Assembly: GCA_028874915.1 (NCBI GenBank)
Contig: JAPPHA010000040.1
Span: 1 to 41,309 of the forward strand
Length of the DNA: 41,309 nucleotides
Reading direction: 5' to 3'
From: Paracoccaceae bacterium
Lineage (GTDB): Bacteria; Pseudomonadota; Alphaproteobacteria; Rhodobacterales; Rhodobacteraceae
Position 1 is the first letter of the stretch. Each line of letters begins with the position of its first letter. Shown here one piece after another: positions 1-9,628 of the stretch. A program made the translations under genes and the position numbers. Below the pieces are notes generated by a model that ran no database searches, was not told the origin of the DNA, and saw only the letters and a program-made list of their open reading frames with translations.

Positions 1-583
1 GGCACATGCCACTGAAAAACAATCATCTTTTTTTGTGCGCGTTAAACATGGGCTACGACGACATTCCGCCTCCATGGCCACCGCAAATGACGTCCACTTT
101 GTTGCCTCAGGTGCGGAGCGGCGGGTCACGGTTTCGACTGCAGCCTTGGCCGGTGTCCCTGCCGGGCGGCCCGAGAGCCTCCACCTTGTCCTCAATACCC
201 GTCACGGTGACGGCCGCTGGTCTTCAAACTTCCGGTATCGGCAAGACCTGATGATCACGATCACGACAACAATTGCAGGATCCCGCGTCAAAGAAAAAGC
301 CCGGTAGAGCGAAAACCCGAAAGGCCTTCCACATCGCCAACAACCTGTCCCCTGGCAAGACGCCCAGTTCCCCTGACCTATCGGCTTCCAGGAAGGGCTG
401 TCTCGCAAACACTACGGGCGGTTTCTCTCTTCTTTGAAAATCCTATTGGAACGTCTGAACCCGTCGGTTCTACCGACCAGTCCGAAATTGGACCACATAT
501 TCCGGTCAGTAGGGTTGTGTGGCGTCTCTCGACACGGGTCGGTCCACTCATACCAGGGCGCGCGGCACGCCGTTCGATCACCT
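1..583. other. No gene recognised at the left edge
   Basis: Short open frames exist on both strands, but none shows a recognisable protein pattern, a ribosome binding site or a continuation of a flanking gene. The expected permease partners of the ABC ATPase are not here: nothing membrane-like follows its stop on the minus strand. I see no tRNA or strong terminator hairpin. Confidence 0.5.
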
Positions 584-1678
584 TCAGAGATCGAGTGCTC
601 GGCAGTCCTCAACCGCCCAGCTGACCTTCACTGTCTCGCCCACGGTCAGTCGGGCGTGACCGGACGTGTTGGGCAGTTTCAGGACGAATTCGTCATTGCC
701 GTGAACATTCATCCGGCAACGGACATGATCGCCCAGATAGATCAGTTCGAGAACATCCCCTTCGGTAACATTGGCCTCGTTACCATCACCACCCAGCGCC
801 ACCCGTTCCGGGCGGATTGAGAGAGTTGTCCGGCTGCCCCCGTCGCCGCAATTGACGGCAAGCGCCCGTTTCTTGCTGCCGTCATCCAGGATCACCAGGG
901 CATGATTACCGTCGATGCCCTCGACGGTTCCGAGCAAACGGTTGTTCTCGCCGATGAACTGGGCGACGAAGGCGTTTTCGGGTCGCTCATAGAGATCGTC
1001 GGGCAACGACAGTTGCTGAATCACACCATCATTGAAGACCGCGATGCGGTCGGACATTGTCAGGGCTTCCGACTGGTCGTGCGTGACATAGACGACGGTG
1101 ACGCCGAGCCGTTCATGCAAATGCTTGATCTCAAGTTGCATATGCTCGCGAAGCTGCTTGTCGAGCGCCCCCAGTGGTTCATCCATCAGGACCAGTTCCG
1201 GCTCAAAGACCAACGCCCTGGCCAACGCGATCCGCTGTTGTTGCCCTCCCGAGAGCTGGGCCGGCCGACGGGAGGCGAAACCGCCCATCTGAACCATATC
1301 GAGGGCGCGTCGGACCTTTTCCTCCCGTACTGCCTTCGGCATATCCCGCACTTCCAGCGGAAACGAAAGATTCTCGCCCACCGTCAAATGCGGGAACAGG
1401 GCATAATTCTGGAAAACCATGCCGATTCCGCGGCGATGCGGCGGAATGTTGTTGATCGGCTTTCCCCCGAGGCGGATTTCGCCATGTGTAGCCGTCTCGA
1501 AACCGGCGAGCATCATCAAACAGGTGGTCTTGCCGGATCCGGACGGTCCCAGCAGGGTCAGGAACTCGCCCCGCCCGATGTCGAGATTGAGATCCCTGAC
1601 AACTAGGGTCTCGCCGTCGTAGCTCTTCTGGACGCCATCAAATATGACAAATCCGCCATTGACCTTCTGCTGCGACAC
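584..1678 (-). CDS. ABC transporter ATP-binding protein, PotA/UgpC-type
   Basis: Cytoplasmic ATPase of an importer, probably for polyamines, sugars or iron. From a GTG start at 1678 it gives 364 residues, the usual family length. Visible motifs are Walker A (GPSGSGKTT), the Q-loop ([10 protein letters not shown]), the signature LSGGQQQR, Walker B ([12 protein letters not shown]) and the H-loop ([10 protein letters not shown]). A TOBE-type C-terminal region follows, with the family phrase [10 protein letters not shown] longer open frame reaches 1837, but the extra 53 residues look non-coding and homologous sequence begins near [18 protein letters not shown] sequence precedes the GTG. No permease or binding-protein gene is adjacent, so the substrate is undefined. 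The closest recalled resemblance is to spermidine/putrescine PotA. Confidence 0.9.
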   Translation of the reverse strand: MSQQKVNGGFVIFDGVQKSYDGETLVVRDLNLDIGRGEFLTLLGPSGSGKTTCLMMLAGFETATHGEIRLGGKPINNIPPHRRGIGMVFQNYALFPHLTVGENLSFPLEVRDMPKAVREEKVRRALDMVQMGGFASRRPAQLSGGQQQRIALARALVFEPELVLMDEPLGALDKQLREHMQLEIKHLHERLGVTVVYVTHDQSEALTMSDRIAVFNDGVIQQLSLPDDLYERPENAFVAQFIGENNRLLGTVEGIDGNHALVILDDGSKKRALAVNCGDGGSRTTLSIRPERVALGGDGNEANVTEGDVLELIYLGDHVRCRMNVHGNDEFVLKLPNTSGHARLTVGETVKVSWAVEDCRALDL

Positions 1679-2138
1679 TGTGTCTCGCTTCCCGTCTGTC
1701 TCGCTTCCTCCACTTGGGCGTCGCCACCCGATCATGGGTTTCAGACCATCACTCCGATGGGAATCGGTCCCGCAGGACACTGTCCGCCCGGCACCCGGTC
1801 GAGTGTATAGGCGGCAGGGGTGGGGTGGCAACCGCAACGGTCCGCCATTTTCCGTGAAGCCCTTGAAACACGCGGAACCCGGAGAAATGCCGGGGATCGG
1901 TCATGAGGGATCCGCGCTTGACGGACAGGTTTCCGTTCCTGCACCAGCCGCCAATCGAACCCGGGAAACCGGTCGGACTCCAAGCCGAAAGTGGCGGGGC
2001 TGATCAGTCGAAACGGAATTGCGGAACAGCGACCGAACGGTTGCCCGGGTAACCGGCATTCAACGGAAACCCGATGGTCGGTCACAGCCTGCCCGGTTCG
2101 TGCTGCGAGACGAATTCAAGCAGAACGTCTACGGAGAA
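1679..2138. other. Intergenic, no gene seen
   Basis: About 460 bases between the ABC ATPase and the tRNA. The open frames on both strands are arginine- and proline-rich and resemble no family I know. The stretch should carry the ATPase promoter, but I cannot place a convincing -35/-10 pair. Confidence 0.4.
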
Positions 2139-2225
2139 TGGTGCGGCCGAGAAGACTCGAACTTCCACAGGTGTTACCCCACAGCGACCTCAACGCTGCG
2201 CGTCTACCAATTCCGCCACGGCCGC
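2139..2225 (-). tRNA. tRNA-Leu (anticodon GAG)
   Basis: Read on the minus strand, an 87-nt cloverleaf. The acceptor stem GCGGCCG pairs with CGGCCGC, followed by discriminator A and an encoded CCA. The D-arm carries GGTAGACGC. The anticodon stem CAGCG/CGCTG closes the loop TTGAGGT, giving anticodon GAG, which reads CUC and CUU. A long variable arm (class II) marks leucine, and the T-loop is TTCGAGT. It sits alone between the ABC ATPase and lipB. Confidence 0.95.
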
Positions 2226-2329
2226 ATCCAATTCAGGCCGCCTATTATCCGACGAATTTCATGATGTGAAGAGGTGACAACCACCGTACTTTGTGATGGA
2301 GGACATGAACGCGGACCCGTGTGAGACCC

Positions 2330-2998
2330 ATGGTTGAATGGCAAACGAGCGCAGAGCCGGTCAACTATCCGGAAGCCGTCCGGGTCATGGAACGGCGGGT
2401 CGCCGCAATCCTGGCCGGCGAAGCCGGTGAACTGGTCTGGTTGCTCGAACACCCGCCTCTTTACACGGCCGGAACCAGCGCTGGCCGGTTTCTGCCGGAC
2501 ACCAGGGCCATCCGGTTGCCTGTCCACAAGACCGGTCGCGGCGGATCCATGACCTATCACGGTCCCGGACAGCGGATCGCCTATGTCATGCTGGACCTGT
2601 CGGGCCGCAACCGCGATGTCCGGCGTTTCATCTGGAACCTGGAAGAGTGGATCATCCGGACTCTGTCGGAATTTGGAGTTTCTGGCGAGCGGCGACCCGG
2701 CCGTATTGGTGTCTGGGTGGTCCGGAAGGAAAAACCGCCCATGTCCGACGGGACTTCCTGCGAGGAGAAGATTGCGGCAATCGGCGTCCGGCTCCGGCGT
2801 TGGGTCAGCTTTCACGGGATTTCGATCAACGTCGAACCTGACCTCAGTCATTACGCTGACATTGTTCCCTGTGGAATCGAGGATCGCGGCGTGACGAGCT
2901 TGGTTGACCTCGGGCTCCCCGTCACCCTTGCTGACCTTGACACTGCCCTGATCCGGACATTCGATCGTATCTTTCCCGAATGCTCGAAGGCTCGGTGA
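2330..2998 (+). CDS. lipB: Lipoyl(octanoyl) transferase LipB
   Basis: Transfers octanoate from acyl carrier protein to lipoyl-domain lysines, the first step in making protein-bound lipoate for the 2-oxoacid dehydrogenases and the glycine cleavage system. The 222 residues show the family blocks: LVWLLEHPP and the RGG..TYHGPGQ block near 70-81, [10 protein letters not shown] with the catalytic Lys147, [12 protein letters not shown], and [12 protein letters not shown] with the acyl-accepting Cys181. I chose the ATG at 2330 over an upstream GTG at 2321, because the resulting MVEW opening matches LipB of Rhodobacter-like bacteria as I recall them. The ribosome binding site is weak. It appears monocistronic. 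Confidence 0.96.
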   Translation: MVEWQTSAEPVNYPEAVRVMERRVAAILAGEAGELVWLLEHPPLYTAGTSAGRFLPDTRAIRLPVHKTGRGGSMTYHGPGQRIAYVMLDLSGRNRDVRRFIWNLEEWIIRTLSEFGVSGERRPGRIGVWVVRKEKPPMSDGTSCEEKIAAIGVRLRRWVSFHGISINVEPDLSHYADIVPCGIEDRGVTSLVDLGLPVTLADLDTALIRTFDRIFPECSKAR

Positions 2999-3221
2999 TG
3001 GCCGGCAGAACGAACCGGCGACTTCGAGTCATTTCCGGGAATCCCCGGAGATCTTCTCCCTGATCAATCCCGCGACCATGGAGATTGCGGTTCGGAGATC
3101 CGGTTCGGAGATCCGGATTCAGCCATGGATCGAACGCCGTTTCCGTCAATGACAGCCAAATGCCGGGGTGATACGTCCTGCGAACGTGCAGACCCCTACC
3201 CCAGGATCCGGACGACCGACC

Positions 3222-3905
3222 ATGTCCTCAAGAGAACAGTACTTTCGGCGGTTGAAGGACAAGCACCGTGTTCTTCGGAACGACTCTCCGGAAACTCTGA
3301 ACCTGAGAGTGCATCGTGCGTTGAGTTGGCTTCAGAGGGCGGAACAGGAAACCGACGACGATGACGCCGCCTTCATTTTCTACTGGATCAGTTTCAACGC
3401 CGCTTATGCGAGCGAAGTGTCCAACCCGGCGGGTTCGAACCGGCGCCCACGAGAGCGCACGAGTTTTGCCGAGTTCTTTGCGATGCTTGTCGAACTCGAT
3501 CGGGAAGAACGAATCTATGATGTCATCTGGGAGCAGTTTCCCGACTACGTACGATCGTTGCTCAACAACCGGTACGTCTTCCAGCCATTCTGGAACCACC
3601 AGAACGGAATTCCGGGCTCCGACGACTGGGAGTCAAGGTTTCATCGCAGCCGCCGACGGGTGGCACGAGCCCTGAAAGAGAAAGACACGATCGTCATTCT
3701 GGAGATCCTTTTCGACCGGCTCTATGTGCTCAGGAACCAGCTCATTCATGGTGGCTCGACCTGGAAGAGTTCGGTCAATCGCGATCAGGTCCGGGGCGGC
3801 CGGAACATCCTTGCCCGGCTGACACAGATCTTCTTCGAACTGATGATGGACAATCCCGACCTGCCGTGGACAGGCGGGCACTATCCTGTTGTGGACGACA
3901 CCTGA
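3222..3905 (+). CDS. HEPN-domain protein of unknown role
   Basis: A 227-residue, mostly helical soluble protein with no signal peptide or membrane segment. Residues 171-176 read RNQLIH, the R-x4-H motif of HEPN domains, whose Arg and His form the RNA-cleavage centre in nuclease members. The surrounding pattern (RLYVLRNQLIHGG, then a helix ending IFFELMMD) fits the C-terminal half of such domains, with helical FIFYWISFNAAYA around 51-63. The ATG at 3222 was preferred over a GTG at 3168 because the latter adds a disordered Pro-rich tail. No antitoxin-like or MNT nucleotidyltransferase gene is next to it, although HEPN toxins often have one. Function is unknown; RNase or RNA-binding activity is an inference from fold. 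Confidence 0.8.
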   Translation: MSSREQYFRRLKDKHRVLRNDSPETLNLRVHRALSWLQRAEQETDDDDAAFIFYWISFNAAYASEVSNPAGSNRRPRERTSFAEFFAMLVELDREERIYDVIWEQFPDYVRSLLNNRYVFQPFWNHQNGIPGSDDWESRFHRSRRRVARALKEKDTIVILEILFDRLYVLRNQLIHGGSTWKSSVNRDQVRGGRNILARLTQIFFELMMDNPDLPWTGGHYPVVDDT

Positions 3906-4081
3906 CGGGGCACCGAATCCGCTGCCCATGACCTTCCGGACGACGAAGGCTGACCGCCGGCCCTTTCATCCCGCCCAGGTTTCGCGCGATATTCGGTTGA
4001 GACGGCCGGAAAGCTGGAGTACCTAGCGACGACTCTCCCGTCGTTCCGGGATTCGCCGTCTGGATTCCTCAGGAGGACACC

Positions 4082-5755
4082 ATGGCAGACGCGGTCATTC
4101 ATGAGCATGACGATCACGCCCGCCCGGGGTTTTTTGTCCGCTGGTTCATGTCAACGAACCACAAGGACATCGGTCTCCTTTATATTTTCACGGGCGGATT
4201 TCTCGGATTCGTTTCGGTCGCCTTCACCGTGTACATGCGCCTCGAACTCCTGGAACCCGGCGTTCAGTACATGTGTCTGGAAGGCGCCAGTCTGATTGCT
4301 GCAGCCACGGAGGACTGCACTCCCAACGGTCATCTCTGGAACGTTCTGATCACAGGCCATGGCATCCTGATGATGTTCTTCGTGGTCATCCCGGTGCTTT
4401 TCGGCGGGTTTGGCAACTATTTCATGCCACTGATGATCGGCGCGCCGGACATGGCGTTTCCACGCCTGAACAACCTCTCCTACTGGCTGTTTGTTACCGG
4501 ATCGTCGCTCGCCATCTGTTCGATCTTCGTTCCGGGCGGCAACAATCTGACAGGGTCCGGGGTCGGATGGGTCCTCTATGCACCGCTCTCGACGACGGAA
4601 GCCGGCATGTCGATGGACTTTGCGATCTTCGCCGTCCACGTCTCGGGAGCCTCGTCAATCCTCGGTTCGATCAACATGATCACCACCTTCCTGAACATGC
4701 GGGCGCCCGGCATGACGCTGCACAAGACTCCGCTGTTCGCATGGTCGATCTTTGTAACGGGGTTCCTCATTCTGCTGTCGCTGCCGGTCCTGGCAGGGGC
4801 GATTACCATGCTATTGACGGACCGGAACTTCGGAACGACCTTCTTCGATGCCGCTGGCGGCGGAGACCCGGTTCTCTATCAGCATCTGCTCTGGTTCTTC
4901 GGCCATCCCGAGGTCTACATGATCATCGTACCCGGGTTTGGAATCGTCTCACACGTGATTTCGACGTTTTCGAAGAAACCGATCTTTGGCTACCTGCCCA
5001 TGGTATATGCGATGGTCGCCATCGGCGCCCTCGGATTCATTGTCTGGGCCCATCACATGTACACGGTTGGTATGAGCCTCACGCAGCAGTCCTATTTCAT
5101 GCTGGCGACCATGGTGATCGCGGTGCCGACCGGCATCAAGATCTTCAGCTGGATCGCCACAATGTGGGGCGGTTCAGTCATGCTGCGGACGCCGATGCTT
5201 TGGGCCTTCGGTTTCCTGTTCCTGTTTACCGTCGGCGGTGTGACCGGAATCGTCCTCAGCCAGGCCGGGCTCGATCGTGCCTATCATGACACCTACTACG
5301 TCGTGGCTCATTTCCACTATGTCATGTCTCTAGGCGCCGTGTTCTGCATTTTCGCCGGAGTTTACTACTGGATCGGCAAGATGTCCGGCCGACAGTATCC
5401 GGAATGGGCAGGCCAGCTGCATTTCTGGACTACGTTCATTGGCGCCAATCTGACGTTTTTTCCTCAGCACTTCCTGGGACGGCAGGGCATGCCTCGACGC
5501 TATATCGACTATCCGGAACAGTTCGCACTGTGGAACGAAGTTTCGTCATACGGCGCCTTCTTGTCCTTTGCCTCCTTTGTCTTCTTCCTCGGCGTCGTCT
5601 TTTACACGATCCACTTCGGCAGGAAGGTCGAGGAGAACGCCTATTGGGGAGAGCATGCAGACACGCTGGAATGGACGCTGCCGAATCCTCCGCCGGCGCA
5701 TACCTTCGACGTTCTCCCGACCCGGGAGGAATGGGACCGGCAGCCGCGTCACTGA
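4082..5755 (+). CDS. ctaD: Cytochrome c oxidase subunit I (aa3-type)
   Basis: Catalytic subunit of the respiratory aa3 oxidase: it reduces O2 to water with electrons from cytochrome c while pumping protons across the inner membrane. The 557 residues contain about 12 membrane helices. Ligand motifs are all present: HGILMMFF (heme a His), FGHPEVYM (CuB His with its partner Tyr, and the D-channel Glu in PEVY), AHHMYT (CuB His pair) and AHFHYVMS (hemes a3 and a). An ideal AGGAGG at 4071-4076 lies 5 nt before the ATG. Subunits II and III and the assembly genes are absent here. Separate placement of ctaD is known in Paracoccus and Rhodobacter. The sequence is strikingly close to the Paracoccus protein, including the C-terminal [11 protein letters not shown]. 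Confidence 0.98.
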   Translation: MADAVIHEHDDHARPGFFVRWFMSTNHKDIGLLYIFTGGFLGFVSVAFTVYMRLELLEPGVQYMCLEGASLIAAATEDCTPNGHLWNVLITGHGILMMFFVVIPVLFGGFGNYFMPLMIGAPDMAFPRLNNLSYWLFVTGSSLAICSIFVPGGNNLTGSGVGWVLYAPLSTTEAGMSMDFAIFAVHVSGASSILGSINMITTFLNMRAPGMTLHKTPLFAWSIFVTGFLILLSLPVLAGAITMLLTDRNFGTTFFDAAGGGDPVLYQHLLWFFGHPEVYMIIVPGFGIVSHVISTFSKKPIFGYLPMVYAMVAIGALGFIVWAHHMYTVGMSLTQQSYFMLATMVIAVPTGIKIFSWIATMWGGSVMLRTPMLWAFGFLFLFTVGGVTGIVLSQAGLDRAYHDTYYVVAHFHYVMSLGAVFCIFAGVYYWIGKMSGRQYPEWAGQLHFWTTFIGANLTFFPQHFLGRQGMPRRYIDYPEQFALWNEVSSYGAFLSFASFVFFLGVVFYTIHFGRKVEENAYWGEHADTLEWTLPNPPPAHTFDVLPTREEWDRQPRH

Positions 5756-5789
5756 CTGACGGCCCGGGTTACCGAAATGGAGGCGCGCG

Positions 5790-6335
5790 GTGACCACGGA
5801 ACCAAGTGAAAAGTTCCTGTCCCGGGTCGCAGACGAAGCGAACGATTTCGCCGGCCGGGGCCGGCCGGCATTCCAACTGACGCTCTGGCCGAACCGTTCG
5901 CTCTCCCGGGAGGGACACGCAGCCGTCATTCTGCTGACCGCCCTCGCTCTGTCGATTCCGCTCATGCCCTTCCTCGGGACGGCTACCTGGTGGATGTTGC
6001 TTCCCTGCCCGGTTCTGGTGCTCTGGCTGCTCTGTGTTCTCATCGAACGGAATTTCGAGGACGGAAAGCTGACCGAGGAGTTGAAGATATGGCCGGACCT
6101 GATCACTGTTGAGCGGATCGACCCCCGACGACCGATCCAGCGCTGGTCGGCGCAACCCTTCTGGACCAGCATCCATCTGCATCCGGACGGTCCCGTGGAG
6201 AACTACCTGACGCTTCGCGGCAATGGCCGCGAAATCGAACTCGGCGCATTTCTGTGCCCTGAAGAACGATCGGAGCTCTACGAAGAACTGGGCCAGGTCC
6301 TAAATCGGATGTCCGCAAGCACAGAAACCGCCTGA
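5790..6335 (+). CDS. DUF2244-family membrane protein
   Basis: A 181-residue protein with a GTG start preceded by GGAG at 5779-5782, 34 nt after ctaD and on the same strand, so probably cotranscribed with it. It has a short cytoplasmic N-terminus, two hydrophobic helices around residues 43-85 (split by TATWW), and a soluble C-terminal domain with IERNFEDG, WPDLITVERID and IELGAFLCPEER. This layout matches the DUF2244 family of Alphaproteobacteria. Its molecular role is not known. The position suggests, but does not prove, a link to oxidase assembly or the respiratory membrane. Confidence 0.8.
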   Translation: MTTEPSEKFLSRVADEANDFAGRGRPAFQLTLWPNRSLSREGHAAVILLTALALSIPLMPFLGTATWWMLLPCPVLVLWLLCVLIERNFEDGKLTEELKIWPDLITVERIDPRRPIQRWSAQPFWTSIHLHPDGPVENYLTLRGNGREIELGAFLCPEERSELYEELGQVLNRMSASTETA

Positions 6336-6754
6336 CGCGAACCCGAGTAACGCGCGCCATTTCGGCGTTCCGGGGAACCGGTTAACGAAAACAAGTGAGC
6401 CGTCACGGGCCGTTTTGCCCCGATGGCTCCCCGCGCCGGTCCAGGTGTTACGCAACCGGGGCCAGTATTGGTCTTTTGGCTCGACCGCATCGAACGCCTA
6501 CCGGAACGAATGATTCCCATCAGGGCAGTTCCAGTTCCTGGTGCGAGGGAGCACTGGGATGCCTGTGGGATGCCTGTGGGATGCCGGCCGATCGTCCTGC
6601 GTGTGCCGTCCTTGCGAGTGGTCCTCGCACGGAACCACGAACTCCGGTCATTCAGTTTCAGCTTGACGCCGGACGCTCACGATCGAAAATGTTTCTGGAG
6701 ACGTATTCGGTGCCGGGTCCATCCGGCCGCTTTGTCGAGGAAACAGGATCTACC
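6336..6754. other. Intergenic with short tandem repeat, no gene
   Basis: About 420 bases between the DUF2244 gene and the VOC gene. The frame upstream of the VOC ATG stays open from 6395, but the extra residues look random and carry no motif. A short tandem repeat lies at 6556-6585. Confidence 0.4.
6556..6585. repeat. 11-bp tandem repeat, about 2.7 copies
   Basis: The unit GGGATGCCTGT occurs exactly at 6556-6566 and 6567-6577, followed by a partial GGGATGCC at 6578-6585. It lies in non-coding sequence about 170 bases upstream of the VOC gene. Slippage can explain it; no function is evident. Confidence 0.8.
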
Positions 6755-7162
6755 ATGAGTGCAATCAATCTCGAACACGTCAACATTACAGTCGATGATC
6801 CGGACGCAACGGCAGCCATGCTCAACCGCATCTTCGGTTGGACCGTCAGGTGGCGCGGCCAAAGCGGAGCGTCAATTCATGGTGGATTCTCTCTGCATGT
6901 CGGTGAACCCGATGACGGGACCGGATCCAGCTACCTGGCGCTCTATCGCCACCCTGAACAGAAACAAGGCCAGGTTGATTCCTACCGAACCCGGGGCGGC
7001 TTGAACCATGTCGGCGTTGTCGTCGAGGATCTTGACACGCTCGAGGCCCGCGTCGTGGCGGAAGGTCTGGAACCGCATTCACATGCCGACTACGAGCCAG
7101 GGCGCCGTTTCTACTTCCACACGCCCGACGGAATCGAATTCGAGGTCGTCAGCTACACTTGA
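6755..7162 (+). CDS. VOC-superfamily (glyoxalase-like) protein
   Basis: A 135-residue metal-binding-fold protein of the vicinal oxygen chelate superfamily, built of two beta-alpha-beta-beta-beta modules. The first opens with LEHVNITVDDPD and the second with GLNHVGVVVEDLD. The C-terminus GRRFYFHTPDGIEFEVVSY is the usual closing strand pair with a metal-ligand Glu. An AGGA at 6745-6748 precedes the ATG. The substrate cannot be read from sequence: members include lactoylglutathione lyase, ring-cleavage dioxygenases and resistance proteins, and this one lies beside none of their pathway genes. Its size fits a homodimeric enzyme. Confidence 0.85.
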   Translation: MSAINLEHVNITVDDPDATAAMLNRIFGWTVRWRGQSGASIHGGFSLHVGEPDDGTGSSYLALYRHPEQKQGQVDSYRTRGGLNHVGVVVEDLDTLEARVVAEGLEPHSHADYEPGRRFYFHTPDGIEFEVVSYT

Positions 7163-7354
7163 TGACAACGGCCATCGCAGCACACGTAACCGGATCCGAA
7201 CGGAGTATTCGCGGCCCCTACGGGTTCATCGTCAGGCAGGCCGGCTGTACGGCCTCCTGAAACTGCCGTTCTCCAGAACCCTGATCAAACGGGATCTATT
7301 GCGGGCATCACGCGTCCGGAAACTCCGTAGCGCCCCAAGGACGTCGCTGTCGGT

Positions 7355-7813
7355 TCATCCGAGCAGTTTCTTGACCGCAGCCCCAGCCTTGCCGAAATCC
7401 ATTGTCCCGGAATGCCTTGATTTCAGGAGACCCATGACCCGCCCCATGTCACGGATGCTCTGAGCCCCGACGGATGCAACGGCACTCCGAACGGCCTCGT
7501 CGAACTCTGCCTCGGTCAGGGGTTGGGGGAGGAACTCTTCGATGATGGAAATTTCGGTTCGTTCCTGCTCCGCAAGTTCGGGCCGACCGGCCTCTTCATA
7601 GGTGGCGGCGCTCTCGTTTCTCTGACGGACCATCTTGGAGAGAATTCCGAGGATTTCGTCATCGGAAACCCCGCTGGCCTTTGCATCGGTCCGTGCCGCG
7701 ATTTCCCGATCCTTGATCGCCGCACTGATGAGCCTGAGCGTTGACAGCCGCTTCCTGTCACGATCTTTCGCTGCGCGATTGAGGGCATCCTTGATTCGAT
7801 CTCGCATCCGCAT
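7355..7813 (-). CDS. GatB/YqeY-domain protein
   Basis: A 152-residue protein of the YqeY family, related to the C-terminal tRNA-binding tail of GatB but without an amidotransferase active site. Typical blocks are STLRLISAAIKDREI, DEILGILSKMVRQRNESA, a stretch near IEEFLPQPLTEAEF, and SIRDMGRVMGLLKS. The C-terminus has MDFGKAGAAVK. Of several in-frame starts I chose 7813 because the opening MRMRDRIKDAL then matches the family's usual length; 7849 and 7807 are also possible. It is transcribed divergently from carA across a long gap. Physiological function is undefined; involvement in tRNA metabolism is inferred from the domain. Confidence 0.9.
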   Translation of the reverse strand: MRMRDRIKDALNRAAKDRDRKRLSTLRLISAAIKDREIAARTDAKASGVSDDEILGILSKMVRQRNESAATYEEAGRPELAEQERTEISIIEEFLPQPLTEAEFDEAVRSAVASVGAQSIRDMGRVMGLLKSRHSGTMDFGKAGAAVKKLLG

Positions 7814-8409
7814 GCACCCATCACGGACAGCACGGCCGTTAACCTTCATAATGCCGGATACGGCTGAACTCAACCAGACGCCCGGAATTCCAACGGTCAC
7901 AACTCGCCTCGACACTGTCTTTGGACTGCCCGCCACTTTCAGTCGATGGAAACGACGGACGGATGGCGATCATGGGAACTGCCCCCTGCCCGTCCGATCA
8001 GCCGGCGGGTCCTGGACAGACACGGATTGGTTCGTGCCGCTCACAGACGGGCGTTGAGGCCGAGAAACACCCGCGAGCCCGTCCGGCCGTCGGTCTTCGG
8101 CGTTTCGATCGCGAAACAAGGCTGACGGTCATCGGGGTCGCCTGCAAGGGCTCTACAGTCCGGCACATCGAAGCCTGACCCGCATGTCTCCGATGCCATC
8201 ACAATTGTCCCGTTCGGGATGTCGAGGATCAGACCGAGCGGTGCCCGTTCACTGGCCTGGCTGAATTTCCGCGTTCCGAGTCAAACGTCGCGCCGGATTT
8301 CGAAAGGCCAATAACCCTCATCAAGCGTCAGGAAGTGTCATTGATCGATTGACCCGGTCGCTGGCCATCCGTAGCCTGCCTTGGTCGAACAGACTGTCCG
8401 GGTTTCACA
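7814..8409. other. Gap between divergent yqeY and carA
   Basis: About 600 bases without a clear complete gene. It must hold the promoters of yqeY and carA. Inside it, the minus-strand frame ending at 8041 reads like real protein and is listed separately. I see no riboswitch or attenuator-like hairpin directly before carA. Confidence 0.4.
8041..8337 (-). pseudogene. Possible decayed small ORF with internal TGA
   Basis: One minus-strand frame runs from just after a TGA at 8338-8340 to a stop at 8041-8043, interrupted once by TGA at 8281-8283. The downstream part looks protein-like (APLGLILDIPNGTIVM, CGSGFDVPDC, SRVFLGLNARL). The part before the internal stop continues in the same style (LDEGYWPFEIRRDV). 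If used, the only good starts are GTG 8202 or ATG 8199, giving 53 or 52 residues. I do not recognise the family. It may be a gene remnant with a nonsense mutation or a genuine short ORF. A competing plus-strand frame (7921-8178) looks less natural. Confidence 0.35.
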
Positions 8410-9624
8410 ATGATCACCGTTTCAGCAGCCGATTCCTTTCGGGAAGAGGCGACCGCCTGCATTGTCCTCGCCGACGGATCGATATTCTTCGGCCGCGGTT
8501 TCGGGGCCACCGGAACAGTCACGGCCGAACTGTGTTTCAACACGGCCATGACCGGCTACCAGGAAATCATGACCGATCCGTCCTATGCCGAACAGGCCGT
8601 GACATTCACCTTCCCACATATCGGCAACACCGGGGCCAACCTGGAAGACAATGAAGCCGGTGTTCCGGTTGCCAAGGCGATGATCGTCAAATGGGACCCG
8701 ACGGAGCCGTCGAACTGGCGTTCGGAGGATACGCTTTCCCGTTGGCTTCTTCGCAATGGATGTCTTGGAGTCGGCGGAATCGATACCCGACGGCTGACCC
8801 GGGCCATCCGACACCAGGGGGCGCCCCATGTCGCTATCAGTCACCAGCCGGAGGGTGACTTCGACATCGTTCAACTGCTGGCCCTCGCGCGAGGATTTCC
8901 GGGACTCGCGGGCCAGGATCTGGCCAGGCAGGTGACCTGCCGTCAGGCCTATCGGTGGAATGAATCGCGCTGGGCCTGGCCAGCAGGATACACCCGGCGG
9001 GAATCGGCGGCTGAAGGAGGCTTTCGCGTCGTGGCCGTCGACTATGGAGCCAAACGCAACATCCTGCGATGCTTGGCGGACTCGGGATGCGACGTGACTG
9101 TTGTGCCCGCGGAATCGACAGCGGACGAGATTCTTGCCCGCTCGCCTCAGGGGCTGTTCCTGTCGAACGGCCCGGGCGATCCGGCAGCAACGGGCGAATA
9201 CGCCGTCCCGATGATCCGTGACGTCCTCGACTCCTCCGACATCCCGGTTTTCGGGATCTGCCTCGGCCATCAGATGATGGGACTCGCCCTCGGCGCGAGG
9301 ACCATCAAGATGAACCATGGCCATCATGGCGCCAATCACCCGGTCAAGGACCTCGAGACCGGTAAGGTCGAGATCACCTCGATGAACCATGGCTTCGCCG
9401 TTGACTCCCAATCCCTTCCGGACGGGGTCATCGAAACTCATGTATCGCTGTTTGACGGCTCCAACTGCGGACTTCGTATGCGCAACAGACCCGTATTCTC
9501 GGTTCAGTATCATCCCGAGGCGAGTCCCGGCCCGACAGACAGTTTTTACCTTTTTACACGATTTGTGGATGCGATGCGCAGGGCTGCCGAAAGGGACCGG
9601 AGCCGGGTTGCGGCCGGAGACTGA
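8410..9624 (+). CDS. carA: Carbamoyl-phosphate synthase small subunit (glutaminase)
   Basis: Hydrolyses glutamine and passes ammonia to CarB for carbamoyl phosphate, feeding arginine and pyrimidine synthesis. The 404-residue protein has the N-terminal small-subunit domain (LADGSIFFGRGFGA, FNTAMTGYQEI, GVGGIDTRRLTR). A class I glutamine amidotransferase domain follows, with DYGAKRNILR, LSNGPGDP, the nucleophile Cys284 in GICLGHQ, and the His368/Glu370 pair in QYHPEAS. The start at 8410 gives a short variable leader before CIVLADGS; no strong ribosome binding site is visible. The carB gene is not in this window. Instead a UbiH-type hydroxylase begins 5 nt after the stop. Confidence 0.97.
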   Translation: MITVSAADSFREEATACIVLADGSIFFGRGFGATGTVTAELCFNTAMTGYQEIMTDPSYAEQAVTFTFPHIGNTGANLEDNEAGVPVAKAMIVKWDPTEPSNWRSEDTLSRWLLRNGCLGVGGIDTRRLTRAIRHQGAPHVAISHQPEGDFDIVQLLALARGFPGLAGQDLARQVTCRQAYRWNESRWAWPAGYTRRESAAEGGFRVVAVDYGAKRNILRCLADSGCDVTVVPAESTADEILARSPQGLFLSNGPGDPAATGEYAVPMIRDVLDSSDIPVFGICLGHQMMGLALGARTIKMNHGHHGANHPVKDLETGKVEITSMNHGFAVDSQSLPDGVIETHVSLFDGSNCGLRMRNRPVFSVQYHPEASPGPTDSFYLFTRFVDAMRRAAERDRSRVAAGD

Positions 9625-9628
9625 CGAG

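Noticed and set aside
902-1606. Plus-strand frame of 234 codons opposite the ABC ATPase
   Set aside because: It is the antisense of a clear ATPase; the residues show no family pattern and are explained by codon bias of the true gene.
2999-3221. Possible short gene between lipB and the HEPN gene
   Set aside because: Frames there are short, Arg/Pro-rich and lack a ribosome binding site; the repeated CGGTTCGGAGATC is a small local duplication.
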